Positions 36,806 through 46,192 of a stretch of 64,000 nucleotides of DNA are shown in pieces. The stretch is from the NCBI GenBank assembly GCA_015061885.1, contig SUVS01000002.1, positions 62,001 through 126,000 of the forward strand, in the 5' to 3' direction. The stretch comes from Lentisphaerota bacterium. Lineage in GTDB: Bacteria > Verrucomicrobiota > Lentisphaeria > Victivallales > Victivallaceae. Below the pieces are notes generated by a model that had not been told where the DNA came from, made no database searches, and was given only the letters and a program-made list of their open reading frames with translations. Positions within the stretch are counted from its first letter, which is position 1, and every line of letters begins with the position of its first letter. A program made the translations under genes and the position numbers.

Positions 36806-39043
36806 ATGTCTGCAAAAAAATCTGTTTCCCGCGGAGCGATCGCCATCATGACCAGCGGCGGTGATGCTCCGGGTATGAATGCCTGTATCCGCGGCTGTGT
36901 GCGTACAGCTCTGGAAGCCAACTTCAAGGTCTATGCCATTTACGAAGGCTATCAGGGATTGATAGCCGGGAATATCGGCGAATTGAAGTGGGACGATGTA
37001 TCCAATATCATCCAGCTCGGCGGCACAGTTATCGGCACTGCCCGCAGCAAGGAGTTCCGCGAACGCTCCGGCTTGCTCAAAGCGGCACACAATCTGATAA
37101 AAAACAGGATCGACAAACTCATGGTCATAGGCGGCGACGGTTCGCTTTCAGGTGCGGAAGACTTGCGTGAGCAATTCCCCGGTTTGACTGATGAACTGTT
37201 GAAAAAAGGTCTTATTACCGCCGAAGAAGCCGCCGGATACCGCAATCTGACCGTTACCGGTGCCATCGGCAGTATCGACAATGATATGGCTGAAAGCGAA
37301 ATAACCATCGGGGCGGATTCCGCACTGCACCGCATTGTTGAAGCATTGGATGCCATCACCAGCACCGCTTACAGCCATCAACGCACATTTATCATCGAAG
37401 TCATGGGCAGAAACTGCGGCCATCTGGCATTGATGGCGGCACTGGCATCGGGGGCATCGGGCTGTTTTATACCGGAAATGCCGCCGGAAGATGATTGGCC
37501 GGATCAGCTGGAAAAAAATATCCTTGAAGGGGCAAAAGCCGGACGCCGCGTAAACCTTATTGTCGTGGCCGAAGGTGCCAGAGATAACAAAAACCGCAAA
37601 CTTGATGCCCGGATAATCCAGGAAGAACTCACCAAACGTTCGCTGGATTCACGCATTACTATTCTGGGGCATGTTCAGCGCGGCGGCGTACCCAGTGCAT
37701 ACGACCGCTGCATGAGTACACTTTTCGGGGTGGAAACGGTCAATATTCTTTTGCGTAACAGCGAGGAGTCACACATAGCCTGTCTGCAGAAAAACCGCAT
37801 CAGCAGTACGCCGCTGACCGCCGCTGTTGCCAAGACCCGTGCCGCCGGAAAAGCTCTTGCCGCCGGTGATTTTGCCGCCGCCGGAAAAGCCCGGGGCGAT
37901 GAGTGGCTGCGGATGGCGTATATTCAGAAGACCCTTATGCGGCTTGCTCCGCCGGAAGAAAACTCCAAACGCAAAAAGGTACGGATCGGCGTGGTGACTG
38001 CCGGGCGTGCCGCCGCCGGGGTGAACAGTGCAGTACGCACCATAATCCGCATGGGCATGGCAAGCGGAGCAGAAGTTGTCTGCTTTGAGGAAGGGCCCAA
38101 CGGTCTGATAAACAATAAATCGCACATTGCCAGCTGGATGGAGCCGGAATTGTGGAACGCCTTCGGCGGTTCACGGCTTGGTGCGGGCAGATATGTCGAA
38201 AGCCACGGCGACATTGGTGCTATTGCAGAAAGTTTCCGGAAAAATCAGCTTGACGGCTTTATTCTGATCGGCGACTGGGGCGGCTACCGGCTTTTGAACA
38301 AACTCTGCAACGCCCGCAAGCGGTACAAAGAGTTCGATATACCCATGATCGCCATCCCCGCATCCATCAACAACGATCTGCCGGGCAGTGAGTACAGTAT
38401 CGGTTGCGATACAGCTTTGAACAACATCGTTGATGCCGTAGATAAGATCCGCAACTCCACAGATACTGCCAAACGCACCTACATTGTGGAAGTAATGGGG
38501 CGTTATTCGGGGTATCTGGCGTGCTGTGCGGCACTTGCCTCCGGAGCGGAATACTGTTATACGCCCGAAAAAGTTCTGTCGCTGGACGACCTCCGGCATG
38601 ATGTGCGGGAACTTGCCGAAGCCTTCAAGCACGGCAACCGCCACACCGGTTTGATAATCCGCAACGAAAATGCCCACGACGACTACACCACCGACTTTAT
38701 TTCCACTTTATTTGAAGCCGACGGCGGCATTGAGTTTGATGTCCGCAAAGCAGTACTCGGCCCTTTGCAGCAGGGCGGAATACCCTCGCCGCTCGACCGT
38801 ATCCAGTCGGTGCGGATGGCGTATTTTGCCGTCCGCAATCTGCTGGAATCAGTGGTGATGAATGTTTCCGGCGGCTACTTTATCGGCTGTGAAAACGGCG
38901 AAGTAGTTATGCACAACTGGAAAAAACTGCGTTCTTACCCCGATCCGTGGCAGCGGACAAAGTGCCGCCGCTGGTGGCAGGAGTACGAAAAAGCCATCCA
39001 CCGGCTTTCCATTGATCCGGAGGTGCGGAAAAAGATCAAGTGA
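36806..39043 (+). CDS. Double-domain (eukaryotic-type) 6-phosphofructokinase
   Basis: A 745-aa protein containing two PFK domains in tandem (about 8-385 and 388-745). The N-half is intact: GGDGS (109-113; Gly typical of ATP enzymes), SIDND (156-160) with catalytic Asp, HQRTFIIEVMGR, LGHVQRGGVPSAYDR. It also carries the helical insertion after GGDGS (FPGLTDELL to EEAAGY) found in animal and fungal PFKs. In the C-half the catalytic segment reads PASINND (about 517-523), with Asn where the catalytic Asp should be, and GDWGG instead of GGDGS. So the C-half has probably become regulatory, as in eukaryotes. Fructose-6-phosphate phosphorylation with allosteric control is inferred. Monocistronic with its own terminator. 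Confidence 0.9.
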   Translation: MSAKKSVSRGAIAIMTSGGDAPGMNACIRGCVRTALEANFKVYAIYEGYQGLIAGNIGELKWDDVSNIIQLGGTVIGTARSKEFRERSGLLKAAHNLIKNRIDKLMVIGGDGSLSGAEDLREQFPGLTDELLKKGLITAEEAAGYRNLTVTGAIGSIDNDMAESEITIGADSALHRIVEALDAITSTAYSHQRTFIIEVMGRNCGHLALMAALASGASGCFIPEMPPEDDWPDQLEKNILEGAKAGRRVNLIVVAEGARDNKNRKLDARIIQEELTKRSLDSRITILGHVQRGGVPSAYDRCMSTLFGVETVNILLRNSEESHIACLQKNRISSTPLTAAVAKTRAAGKALAAGDFAAAGKARGDEWLRMAYIQKTLMRLAPPEENSKRKKVRIGVVTAGRAAAGVNSAVRTIIRMGMASGAEVVCFEEGPNGLINNKSHIASWMEPELWNAFGGSRLGAGRYVESHGDIGAIAESFRKNQLDGFILIGDWGGYRLLNKLCNARKRYKEFDIPMIAIPASINNDLPGSEYSIGCDTALNNIVDAVDKIRNSTDTAKRTYIVEVMGRYSGYLACCAALASGAEYCYTPEKVLSLDDLRHDVRELAEAFKHGNRHTGLIIRNENAHDDYTTDFISTLFEADGGIEFDVRKAVLGPLQQGGIPSPLDRIQSVRMAYFAVRNLLESVVMNVSGGYFIGCENGEVVMHNWKKLRSYPDPWQRTKCRRWWQEYEKAIHRLSIDPEVRKKIK

Positions 39044-39048
39044 CGGAA

Positions 39049-39086
39049 AACTGACGGAAATATGACGGTTTATTCCGTCAGTTTTT
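39049..39086 (+). terminator. Intrinsic terminator after pfk
   Basis: AACTGACGGAA (39049-39059) pairs with TTCCGTCAGTT (39073-39083), followed by T residues. The stem is made from the same TGACGGA motif that is repeated three times from 39041. Confidence 0.8.
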
Positions 39087-39146
39087 CAATTATTTGATAA
39101 TAAGTGTGTTACAAACCGTCATTTGAAATTTTGGAGTTATAGTTTT

Positions 39147-39731
39147 ATGAATTATTCAGAGTTGTTACGCCGCCGCCGCACCATTCGTTTTTACCGTCAG
39201 ATGCCGGTGGCTGAAGCCCATCTGCTTAAAATGATCGAAGCGGCATGTCATGCACCTTCGGCGGCAAACAATCAGGTTTTGCGTTATACCGTTGTCCGCA
39301 ATCCGGATCTGGTGCAGGCGGTGTTTTATCACACCAAATACGCCGGCAGAGTAACGCCCAAACGCTCGCCGGAATGGGCAGTGAATGCTCCGACGGCATT
39401 TATTGCCATAAGTGCCGTAAAAAATACTCCGGTGATAAATCCCATGGTCTATGCCGATGCCGGGGCGGCGATCATGAGCATGGCATTTCAGGCAGTGGAA
39501 GAAAAACTCGGTACTTGCTGGATCGGTGCGTTCAACAGCAAAGAAGTTACGCAAATACTGCAAATAGATAAAACTGAAGAACTTATTTATCTTTTGGCAG
39601 TAGGCCACCCCGCCGAAAACCCGGTGGAAGACATTATCAGCAAAGACGAAAGCGTGGCGTACTATGTAGATACATACAACACACTGCATGTACCCAAATA
39701 CAGTGTTGAAGCCGTAACAAGAATATTGTAA
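39147..39731 (+). CDS. Nitroreductase-family flavoprotein
   Basis: A 194-aa protein. The N-terminal RRRRTIRFYRQMPVAEAHLLKMIEAACHAPSAANNQVLRYTVV is the nitroreductase FMN-binding signature (Arg-Arg-Ser/Thr-xRxF, then APSAxNxQ). The C-terminal part has the GTCWIGAF loop and a conserved LLAVGHPAE. These enzymes use NAD(P)H to reduce nitro compounds, quinones or flavins; the natural substrate is unknown. ATG 39147 is chosen because GGAG (39133-39136) sits 10 bases upstream, rather than the longer frame from 39123. Confidence 0.85.
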   Translation: MNYSELLRRRRTIRFYRQMPVAEAHLLKMIEAACHAPSAANNQVLRYTVVRNPDLVQAVFYHTKYAGRVTPKRSPEWAVNAPTAFIAISAVKNTPVINPMVYADAGAAIMSMAFQAVEEKLGTCWIGAFNSKEVTQILQIDKTEELIYLLAVGHPAENPVEDIISKDESVAYYVDTYNTLHVPKYSVEAVTRIL

Positions 39732-39833
39732 TTTTAATGGTCAAACAGCTGCCGGAGTTGTACTTTTTTATTTTTGTGCTATATTATCGATTTCCCCGAC
39801 AATATGGTTAAAAAGGGCGATGAGGATCTGATA

Positions 39834-41240
39834 ATGAACTGGCTGGAAAAATTTTTTAAGCTGAAAGAAAACAATACCACTGTACGCCGGGAAATTTATA
39901 CCGGTACGATCATGTTCCTGACTGTATCGTATATCCTGGCGGTAAATCCCGAAATCCTTTCCACCACCGGGATGCCGCGCGGCGGACTTTTCTATGTAAC
40001 GGCTCTGGCGGCTTTTACCGGGACTTTTGTCATGGCTCTGCTTGCCAACAGTCCGCTGGCATTGGCTCCGGCAATGGGTCTGAACGCTTTCTTTGCTTAC
40101 TCCGTGGTCGGTCTGATGGGTTATTCGTGGCAGTTTGCACTGCTGGCGGTGGTTGTCGAAGGCGTGATATTTTTCATGATGTCTATCGGGAGCATCCGCG
40201 AAAAGATCATCAATGCCATACCTCTACAGCTCAAATATGCTATGGGTGCTGGGATCGGATTTTTCATTACGCTTATCGCATTTAAAAATGCCCATATCAT
40301 TCAGGCTCATCCGGTTACATTTTTAACGATTCAGGACTTTTTCGGCGGCAAGTTCCACACTGCCGGTATTTCGGCACTGCTGGCGATCGGCGGAGTGCTG
40401 TTTGCCTCGTTTCTTTTGCACCGCAATATTGCCGCGGCACTGCTTTTCGGTATTCTTGCTACTTGGGGTGCGGGTATCATCTGCCAGCTTACCGGGATCT
40501 ATCAGGTCGATCCGATGAACGGTTTCAACTCGCTGCTGCCGAATTTCAAAATAGCGGCGTTCACAGACTCGTTCCGCGAATTCGGCAATCTGTTCGGTTC
40601 GGCATTCGATTTTAACAACTGGGCTCACAAATCAACGGAAGCGACCGGATTCAAACTGGTATTATCAGCCGATTTTGCCGTGATCTGTCTGGCATTTCTC
40701 TTTACCGACTTTTTTGATACAGTCGGTACGATCAACGGGGCGGTGGTCAATACGCCGCTGATGGAAAAAAACGGCAATGTGCCGCGTATGAAAAAAATTC
40801 TGCTGGCGGACTCCATTGCCACCTTTGCCGGGGGCGTTCTGGGGACCAGCACCACTACGACTTTTGCGGAATCCGCTGTGGGGATCAAGGCGGGGGCAAG
40901 AACCGGTTTGGCGGCACTGACCTGTTCGATGTGGTTTCTGATTTCGCTGGTGGCGGCACCGGTTTTTCTGGCGATACCGGGTTTTGCCACGGCTCCGGCA
41001 CTTATCATAGTCGGATTTCTGATGATAAAATCCATTTTGAACATCGACTGGAACGATATTGCCGGGGCGATTCCGGCTTATCTGCTCATTGTCGGGGTGG
41101 TTTTCACCTATAATGTCAGCGACGGTCTGGGGATCGGGGTCATATCGTACACCATTCTCAACTGCGGTATCAAGGGGCGGGTGAGCTGGCTGTTGGTCGT
41201 TATATCGCTCCTGTTTGTCGGAAAATATCTGTGTTTATAA
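39834..41240 (+). CDS. NCS2-family purine permease (AzgA-type)
   Basis: A 468-aa membrane protein with 12 or more membrane segments. The N-terminus (REIYTGTIMFLTVSYILAVNPEIL) and LANSPLALAPAMGLNAFFAYSVV are diagnostic of the AzgA/GhxP guanine-hypoxanthine-adenine permeases. The transport core is present (LFTDFFDTVGTINGAV and GTSTTTTFAESAVGIKAGARTGL). ATG 39834 is preferred, with GAGG at 39822-39825. The adjacent hpt gene, 27 bp downstream, converts the imported base to nucleotide, which strongly supports purine uptake. Confidence 0.92.
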   Translation: MNWLEKFFKLKENNTTVRREIYTGTIMFLTVSYILAVNPEILSTTGMPRGGLFYVTALAAFTGTFVMALLANSPLALAPAMGLNAFFAYSVVGLMGYSWQFALLAVVVEGVIFFMMSIGSIREKIINAIPLQLKYAMGAGIGFFITLIAFKNAHIIQAHPVTFLTIQDFFGGKFHTAGISALLAIGGVLFASFLLHRNIAAALLFGILATWGAGIICQLTGIYQVDPMNGFNSLLPNFKIAAFTDSFREFGNLFGSAFDFNNWAHKSTEATGFKLVLSADFAVICLAFLFTDFFDTVGTINGAVVNTPLMEKNGNVPRMKKILLADSIATFAGGVLGTSTTTTFAESAVGIKAGARTGLAALTCSMWFLISLVAAPVFLAIPGFATAPALIIVGFLMIKSILNIDWNDIAGAIPAYLLIVGVVFTYNVSDGLGIGVISYTILNCGIKGRVSWLLVVISLLFVGKYLCL

Positions 41241-41267
41241 TCATAACAGTTTACGGGATCGGAATTT

Positions 41268-41786
41268 ATGGAAAATATCGAAGTAATCAAAACGCCGGAA
41301 GAAGTCAATCAGCAAATTAAGGCTATGGGCAGAGAAATCACCCGGGCCTACAACGGCGAACCCCTGACCATGCTGGTGGTGATGAACGGCGGGCTTTTCT
41401 TTGCGGCAAAACTGGCAGAAGCTATTGATATGGAAGATTTTTATGTGGATTCCATCGCCGCCGGAAGTTACAAAAACAATGTATGTTCGGGCGTGGTGGA
41501 ATTACGCTCGACTCTGAAACTCGATCCGCGCGGCAGACATGTGATAATCGTGGACGAAGTTCTCGATTCCGGCCGCACGCTGAAAGCGATCTGCAAAAAC
41601 ATTCTCGATATGGGTGCTTTGAGCGTAAAAACCGCCGTACTGGTGGAAAAAGAACTCCCCCGGCCCGATGGGCTTGAACACGCCGACTGGGCAGGATTTT
41701 TTATGGATGACCGCTACCTGATCGGCTGCGGAATGGATTCCAACGAAAAATACCGCCAGTATCCCGGCATCGCCGTCATGCTGTAA
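41268..41786 (+). CDS. hpt: Hypoxanthine(-guanine) phosphoribosyltransferase
   Basis: A 172-aa type-I phosphoribosyltransferase. The PRPP loop is HVIIVDEVLDSGRTLKAI (about residues 88-105), and LVVMNGGLFFAAKLAEAI is the first phosphate-contact region. The usual HPRT segment GVVELRSTLKLD precedes the PRPP loop. The C-terminal YLIGCGMD matches the base-binding hood of HPRTs. It makes IMP or GMP from hypoxanthine or guanine. Operon partner of the purine permease. Confidence 0.93.
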   Translation: MENIEVIKTPEEVNQQIKAMGREITRAYNGEPLTMLVVMNGGLFFAAKLAEAIDMEDFYVDSIAAGSYKNNVCSGVVELRSTLKLDPRGRHVIIVDEVLDSGRTLKAICKNILDMGALSVKTAVLVEKELPRPDGLEHADWAGFFMDDRYLIGCGMDSNEKYRQYPGIAVML

Positions 41787-41837
41787 GCGGGCGAATGCGG
41801 CGAAGCCCCAATACGACAGAAAATCTTCATTATGCCC

Positions 41838-41866
41838 TTGACAAAACGGCGTTTATGTTGTATATT
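41838..41866 (+). promoter_or_regulatory. Strong promoter for the CBM9 protein gene
   Basis: A perfect TTGACA at 41838-41843, a 17-bp spacer and TATATT at 41861-41866, 48 bp before ATG 41914. The preceding 41787-41812 is a short fragment (GCGGGCGAATGCGGCGAAG) resembling the module-B repeat. Confidence 0.75.
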
Positions 41867-41913
41867 AATATGGCAAAAACCAATGGATTATAACAAACCA
41901 AAGGGTCGTTATT

Positions 41914-44900
41914 ATGAAAAAAATCACTTTTGTTTCAATGCTGGTGCTGTCGGCGGCTGTATTGTGCGGTGCTGAAAGCAGTTACAACTATCTGAAAGCA
42001 TTTTTCAATCCTTACCCGAAAGACCCTGCGGTCAAGCTGCAGAGCAAGCTCAACGGTTCCAACCGGGTGCTGACCTTTACCGTCAGCGAAAAGAAGCCGT
42101 ATGCAACGCTTTACACCTATGCACCGGTGGAAGCGGGCAAAAAGATGACATTGAGTTTTTTGTATAAACTTTCTGATTATCAGGCGGGCAACCGGGCTTC
42201 TGCGAGTATCAATATCAACTTTCAGGCCAAAGGCGGCAAAGCCCTCAAGGGTGTAAAGCCGCATACTTCGGAATTGAAACTTGCCAATACTGATAAATAT
42301 GTCAAAGCCTCCACCACCTTTGCCGTGCCGGAAGGTGCCGGTCAGGTTCAGGCGGTGCTGTTTTCGTTGAGAAACTGCTCCGGCAAGTTTGAAGTTGCCA
42401 ATGTCAATATCCTGCCGGCTTCGGACATTGCACCGGTCGAACTGAAAAGTGCCTACAATAAAAATGCATTCTGGAGCAACTGGCCGCGTAACAATTCAGT
42501 AAAAATGACCCGTTCTGCTGACCGCAATACCGTAACTTTTTCTTCAGATTCACCCGGCGATAACGCATCGCTTTACACTTATTTGCAGCTGCAGAAGTTT
42601 GTTACCTACTCCATCAATTTCAAGCTGACTGCCGAAGAGATCATTCAGACTCCCGGCGGCACGGCGACCTTTTCGCTGGCTTTCCAGACCAAAGCCGGTA
42701 AACCCAGCGGCGATGCGGCAATGCGTTGGAAACTCGATCTGCCCGCCAAAGGCCAGACCAGAGAATATTCGTTTGAATTCACCACTCCCGCCAAAGCTGA
42801 ATCCGCCCGCATTTACCTGTTGCAGCTCAAGGGCATGGGCGGCAAGTTCATTGTTAAAGATCTGGCAGTGGAGCCGATCGTTGACAGCGTAACGGTCGCC
42901 AAAGCCCCGGCATCTATCGTGCTGGATGGCAAACTTGACGAAGCCGTCTGGAGCGAAGCCGGTGCGATCAGCCGTTTTTACCGCTTCGGCACCGATCAAC
43001 TTCAGGAAGTGCCGACCGAAATGTATATAGCTTACGATAATAATAACCTTTATTTGGGTGTGCGTTGTTTTGAGCCCGAAGTTGCCAAACTTGCCGCCAA
43101 AGAAACCAAACACGACAGTCCGGTGTGGTGCGATGACTCGGTGGAACTTTTTATTGCATCGCCCAACAATCGCGGTATGCAGCTTATTTTCAACACCGTT
43201 GGCGGACATTTTGATGGCGAGCTTTATCAGCGAGTTCCGGGGGACCCCTGGCGATGCCTGGGGGAGCGTAATTACTCCTGGCAGAGCAAAGCACTTGTAA
43301 CCAAAGACGGCTGGACGGGCGAACTGGTTCTGCCGTTCAAAGAATTCGGGATCGCTCCCAAAGCCGGACAGAAGTGGCGTGTAAATCTGGTACGCAACCG
43401 CCGGGTACCGGGTGTTGCCCGCGGCAGTGCCCAGTGGAATCTGCACTCCGGCGATCTGAAAAATGTCGATAAATTTGCCACATTGGAATTTGATGAAAAT
43501 TCCGGTGTGCTGACCCGTTTCCGCGAACAGATGCTCGACGACCCGCTGAAAATCGACCGCAAAGTCGAGCGTTTTGCCGAACTGCCCCGCAAAAAGGAAG
43601 GCAAATACAAGGTTTATGGTCTGGGTTCTTTCCTGCTCGGTTCCACTTACAGTGCCAAGTTCAGAAAAGAAAACGCTGCCACCTGGCCTTTGCGGCAGAA
43701 AAAGATGCTTGAAGAAATGGCTGATGCCGGCGATGCCACCCCCATCGGCTACCCCTGGCTCAATCTGCTGGGCGTAGGCGGCAAAGAAGGTGTGCTGGCA
43801 CTGCTCAAAAGAAATAACTGGAAATTTGCCTGTAACTTGCACAACAGTGCACAGGATCGTCAGGCGATAAAAGAAGGTGCCGTACTCAAAGTGCGTGCCA
43901 ACTTGGTCAACGCCGCCGACCCGCTGCTGCACAAGATCACGATGGCGTGGGGGCATGAACGCTTTACCAAAGATGCGTGGATCATACCGCATCTGGCATG
44001 GGTGGTCAGCACCGACGAGCCGACCAACACCATTTACGAATCGCACAGTGTAACCAAAAATGTCGAAAATGTCGAAGCATTGAACAAGATCAGCGAAGAG
44101 ATCAAAGCCAAACACGGTTTCGGCAAATACGGTCTGTTCGACAACTTTGCCGCCAACGACGATGCCGATGCACCGTTCCGGCGGATAGCGTTCCTCAAAT
44201 ACTGGAACGAAAAAGTGATCGGTTTCAAGAAAAACGAACGCGATCTGGTTAAACATTACGCTCCCAACGCTCCGTTTATGGCGGTCAATGCGTTCAATAC
44301 GGTATCGACATTCCGCGGAATTGAAGTATTTCCGGACTTTGCCGAAGTTTCTGACATCGGCTGTGTTGACCCCTATCCGACCAGCACGCTGGCACAGTGC
44401 GGTAGAGAGCGGGCACTCTATCACACCGGATTCAGCGGCAAAACGCTCAAAGATATGAACGGCGGCAAACTCACCGCAGTTTACGCCCAGGCGTTCAACT
44501 ACTGCGGCAGAGCCCCCAGTGTCGAAAATGTGCGTGAATGGGCAAGTCAGGCGATCAAAAACGGTGCCGATATCCTGCGGTGGTACACCGACGGCAATCA
44601 CGAAACCGCTCCGGGCTGTTACGAAGAAATGCTCCGCGTATCGCGTATAGTCCGCAAGATGAAACCGCTGGCACTGCCGGAAAAAACTCCGGTGGCGATC
44701 CTTTACAGCTACATAGCACACTGGGGCAAGTTCGATATTGAACAGAACGCCGAATATACATTGTATGTAATGATGGGTGAACAGCTCAAGGGCAACTTCA
44801 AGTTTGTTTCCGACTTTGAAATCGCCGACGACCGTGCCAAAGCCGCTGATTACAAAGTTATGATTGCCCCCAATCTGAAATACCTGACCCGTACCGTTGC

Positions 44901-45339
44901 CGCCAAACTGGTAAAATATGTGGAAAACGGCGGCAGACTTGTTGTTATGGATCCCGAAGCATTTGCCTTTGCCAACGACGGCAAACCGCTTGCCGCCGAA
45001 AGAACCAGGCTCATCGGTGCGGAGATCGGCAAAGTCCGTTCCGACAAAAATATTATTTTCAACGGCAAAGAAACCATGATCGAAGGTGCGTTTGCAGTCA
45101 AAGCTCCCGCCGGTGCCAAAGTCATTGCAACTTATGCGGATAAAACCCCGGCGGCGTTTGAACGCAAAGTCGGCAAAGGCAGTGTAGTTTACTTTGCGGC
45201 GGTGCCGTTCCGCAGTGCCAGACAGATCAACAATCCCGGCGAATGGGGCAAGTTCCTTGCCGGAGAAATGAAAGCTGCCGGCGAAAGACTTGACCACAAA
45301 TTCTGGGACTTCATGATCCCCAAAGCAGAAAAAAAGTGA
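41914..45339 (+). CDS. Large secreted CBM9-containing glycoside-hydrolase-like protein
   Basis: An 1141-aa protein with a signal peptide (KKITFVSMLVLSAAVLCGAES). Two beta-sandwich CBM-like regions (about 25-170 and 185-325) are followed by a family-9 carbohydrate-binding-like domain (about 330-530: APASIVLDGKLDEAVWSEA, VWCDDSVELFI, WTGELVLPFKEFG). A barrel-like region follows (about 560-920; HLAWVVSTDEPTN, GLFDNFAANDDADAPFR, ADILRWYTDGNHE). Residues about 925-1060 resemble a beta-galactosidase trimerisation or flavodoxin-like domain (KVMIAPNLKYL, GGRLVVMDPEAF). A polysaccharide-binding and possibly hydrolytic extracellular role is inferred. No family number can be assigned without a search. 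Confidence 0.65.
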   Translation: MKKITFVSMLVLSAAVLCGAESSYNYLKAFFNPYPKDPAVKLQSKLNGSNRVLTFTVSEKKPYATLYTYAPVEAGKKMTLSFLYKLSDYQAGNRASASININFQAKGGKALKGVKPHTSELKLANTDKYVKASTTFAVPEGAGQVQAVLFSLRNCSGKFEVANVNILPASDIAPVELKSAYNKNAFWSNWPRNNSVKMTRSADRNTVTFSSDSPGDNASLYTYLQLQKFVTYSINFKLTAEEIIQTPGGTATFSLAFQTKAGKPSGDAAMRWKLDLPAKGQTREYSFEFTTPAKAESARIYLLQLKGMGGKFIVKDLAVEPIVDSVTVAKAPASIVLDGKLDEAVWSEAGAISRFYRFGTDQLQEVPTEMYIAYDNNNLYLGVRCFEPEVAKLAAKETKHDSPVWCDDSVELFIASPNNRGMQLIFNTVGGHFDGELYQRVPGDPWRCLGERNYSWQSKALVTKDGWTGELVLPFKEFGIAPKAGQKWRVNLVRNRRVPGVARGSAQWNLHSGDLKNVDKFATLEFDENSGVLTRFREQMLDDPLKIDRKVERFAELPRKKEGKYKVYGLGSFLLGSTYSAKFRKENAATWPLRQKKMLEEMADAGDATPIGYPWLNLLGVGGKEGVLALLKRNNWKFACNLHNSAQDRQAIKEGAVLKVRANLVNAADPLLHKITMAWGHERFTKDAWIIPHLAWVVSTDEPTNTIYESHSVTKNVENVEALNKISEEIKAKHGFGKYGLFDNFAANDDADAPFRRIAFLKYWNEKVIGFKKNERDLVKHYAPNAPFMAVNAFNTVSTFRGIEVFPDFAEVSDIGCVDPYPTSTLAQCGRERALYHTGFSGKTLKDMNGGKLTAVYAQAFNYCGRAPSVENVREWASQAIKNGADILRWYTDGNHETAPGCYEEMLRVSRIVRKMKPLALPEKTPVAILYSYIAHWGKFDIEQNAEYTLYVMMGEQLKGNFKFVSDFEIADDRAKAADYKVMIAPNLKYLTRTVAAKLVKYVENGGRLVVMDPEAFAFANDGKPLAAERTRLIGAEIGKVRSDKNIIFNGKETMIEGAFAVKAPAGAKVIATYADKTPAAFERKVGKGSVVYFAAVPFRSARQINNPGEWGKFLAGEMKAAGERLDHKFWDFMIPKAEKK

Positions 45340-45357
45340 TTTTGTAAACAAAACCCC

Positions 45358-45400
45358 TTGAAAATTCGTCAAAAATATTGTATAATGTAATTCGTCAAAA
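45358..45400 (+). promoter_or_regulatory. Promoter with flanking direct repeats
   Basis: TTGAAA at 45358-45363, a 17-bp spacer and a perfect TATAAT at 45381-45386. The 12-bp sequence AATTCGTCAAAA occurs at 45363-45374 inside the spacer and again at 45389-45400 just after the -10, 26 bp apart. This placement suits an operator. GGAGG precedes ATG 45419. Confidence 0.7.
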
Positions 45401-45418
45401 TTATATGGAGGAATAACA

Positions 45419-46171
45419 ATGCGTTTAAGTGTTTCTGAAAAACCCGCCTGCAGGCGGGTGAAGCCCATGGGCTTCACCCTTATAGAGTTACTCGTAGTAA
45501 TAGCCATTATAGCCATTCTGGCGGCAATGCTTTTGCCGGCACTCTCCGCAGCACGCGAGCGGGCAAGAAGTGCTAATTGTACCAACAATCTCAAATCGTT
45601 GGGACTGGCGTTTTGGATGTATCATGATGACCACAATCAAATGATAGCTCATGATATAAGTTATGGTACCAATATCGCGGGAACAGGTAATCATCGGTAT
45701 TGGAGCGAATGTATTGCTCCGTATTTGGCTCAACTTCATGAAAACGAAAACGACCTTTATGATAAATCAATAAAAGGCGGTCAAACCGCTTTTTCCTGCC
45801 CGACAGCTTATTCGATGGGGGCAACTGTTAATTTTGACAAATGGCCAACTTATAAATATCGCACAAATAAAATTGATATGAATAATCATTGGGCTCAAGA
45901 TTGGGCTACACCATTTGCTAATACCCCTGATACTTTATTATTCTGTGACGGCGATGATGATGCCAAACAAGGGACTTCTGATGACTCAAGAGGTACCCGG
46001 CGTTACGGTGATAAAAAACTTGGGCAGGGAGCAGTGCATAACGGTTATGTAAATATTGCCTGCTATGACGGGCATGTTGAAAGTGCCAAGGGAAAGGAAT
46101 ATACTAATAATGGTCTTCAGCGTATAGGTATTCCTACAAACTTTAAGGAATTTGAAAAATACTGGTATTGA
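45419..46171 (+). CDS. Pseudopilin (H-x9-DG class) with palindromic leader
   Basis: A 250-aa pseudopilin. The leader is longer than usual ([18 protein letters not shown]) before the cleavage site [21 protein letters not shown]. The C-terminal motif is [19 protein letters not shown]. The leader residues [13 protein letters not shown] are encoded by two overlapping perfect palindromes (45442-45479). GGAGGAATAACA precedes ATG 45419, so this start is preferred to the internal ATG at 45467, which would also leave a usable Met-Gly-Phe leader. The gene lies 79 bp after the CBM9 protein but has its own promoter and terminator. Confidence 0.85.
   Translation: MRLSVSEKPACRRVKPMGFTLIELLVVIAIIAILAAMLLPALSAARERARSANCTNNLKSLGLAFWMYHDDHNQMIAHDISYGTNIAGTGNHRYWSECIAPYLAQLHENENDLYDKSIKGGQTAFSCPTAYSMGATVNFDKWPTYKYRTNKIDMNNHWAQDWATPFANTPDTLLFCDGDDDAKQGTSDDSRGTRRYGDKKLGQGAVHNGYVNIACYDGHVESAKGKEYTNNGLQRIGIPTNFKEFEKYWY
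45442..45479. repeat. Two overlapping perfect palindromes inside a coding leader
   Basis: ACCCGCCTGCAGGCGGGT (18 bp, 45442-45459) overlaps a 24-bp perfect palindrome at 45456-45479 centred on CCATGG. They share GGGT. In mRNA only one of the two hairpins, or a cruciform-like combination, could form, 20-60 nt after the start codon. The sequence stays in frame with the pseudopilin. Confidence 0.85.
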
Positions 46172-46192
46172 TAAACAGCCAATACCACAAGG

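Noticed and set aside
42550-45594. Antisense open frame of about 1014 codons opposite the CBM9 protein
   Set aside because: It lacks a signal or known motif, spans the end of one real gene and into the next promoter and leader, and its frame relation is typical of shadows produced by the biased codon use of the sense gene, which has clear domains.
45467-46171. Internal ATG as the true start of the pseudopilin
   Set aside because: It would give a plausible short leader, but GGAGG lies before ATG 45419 and none before 45467; kept only as an alternative.
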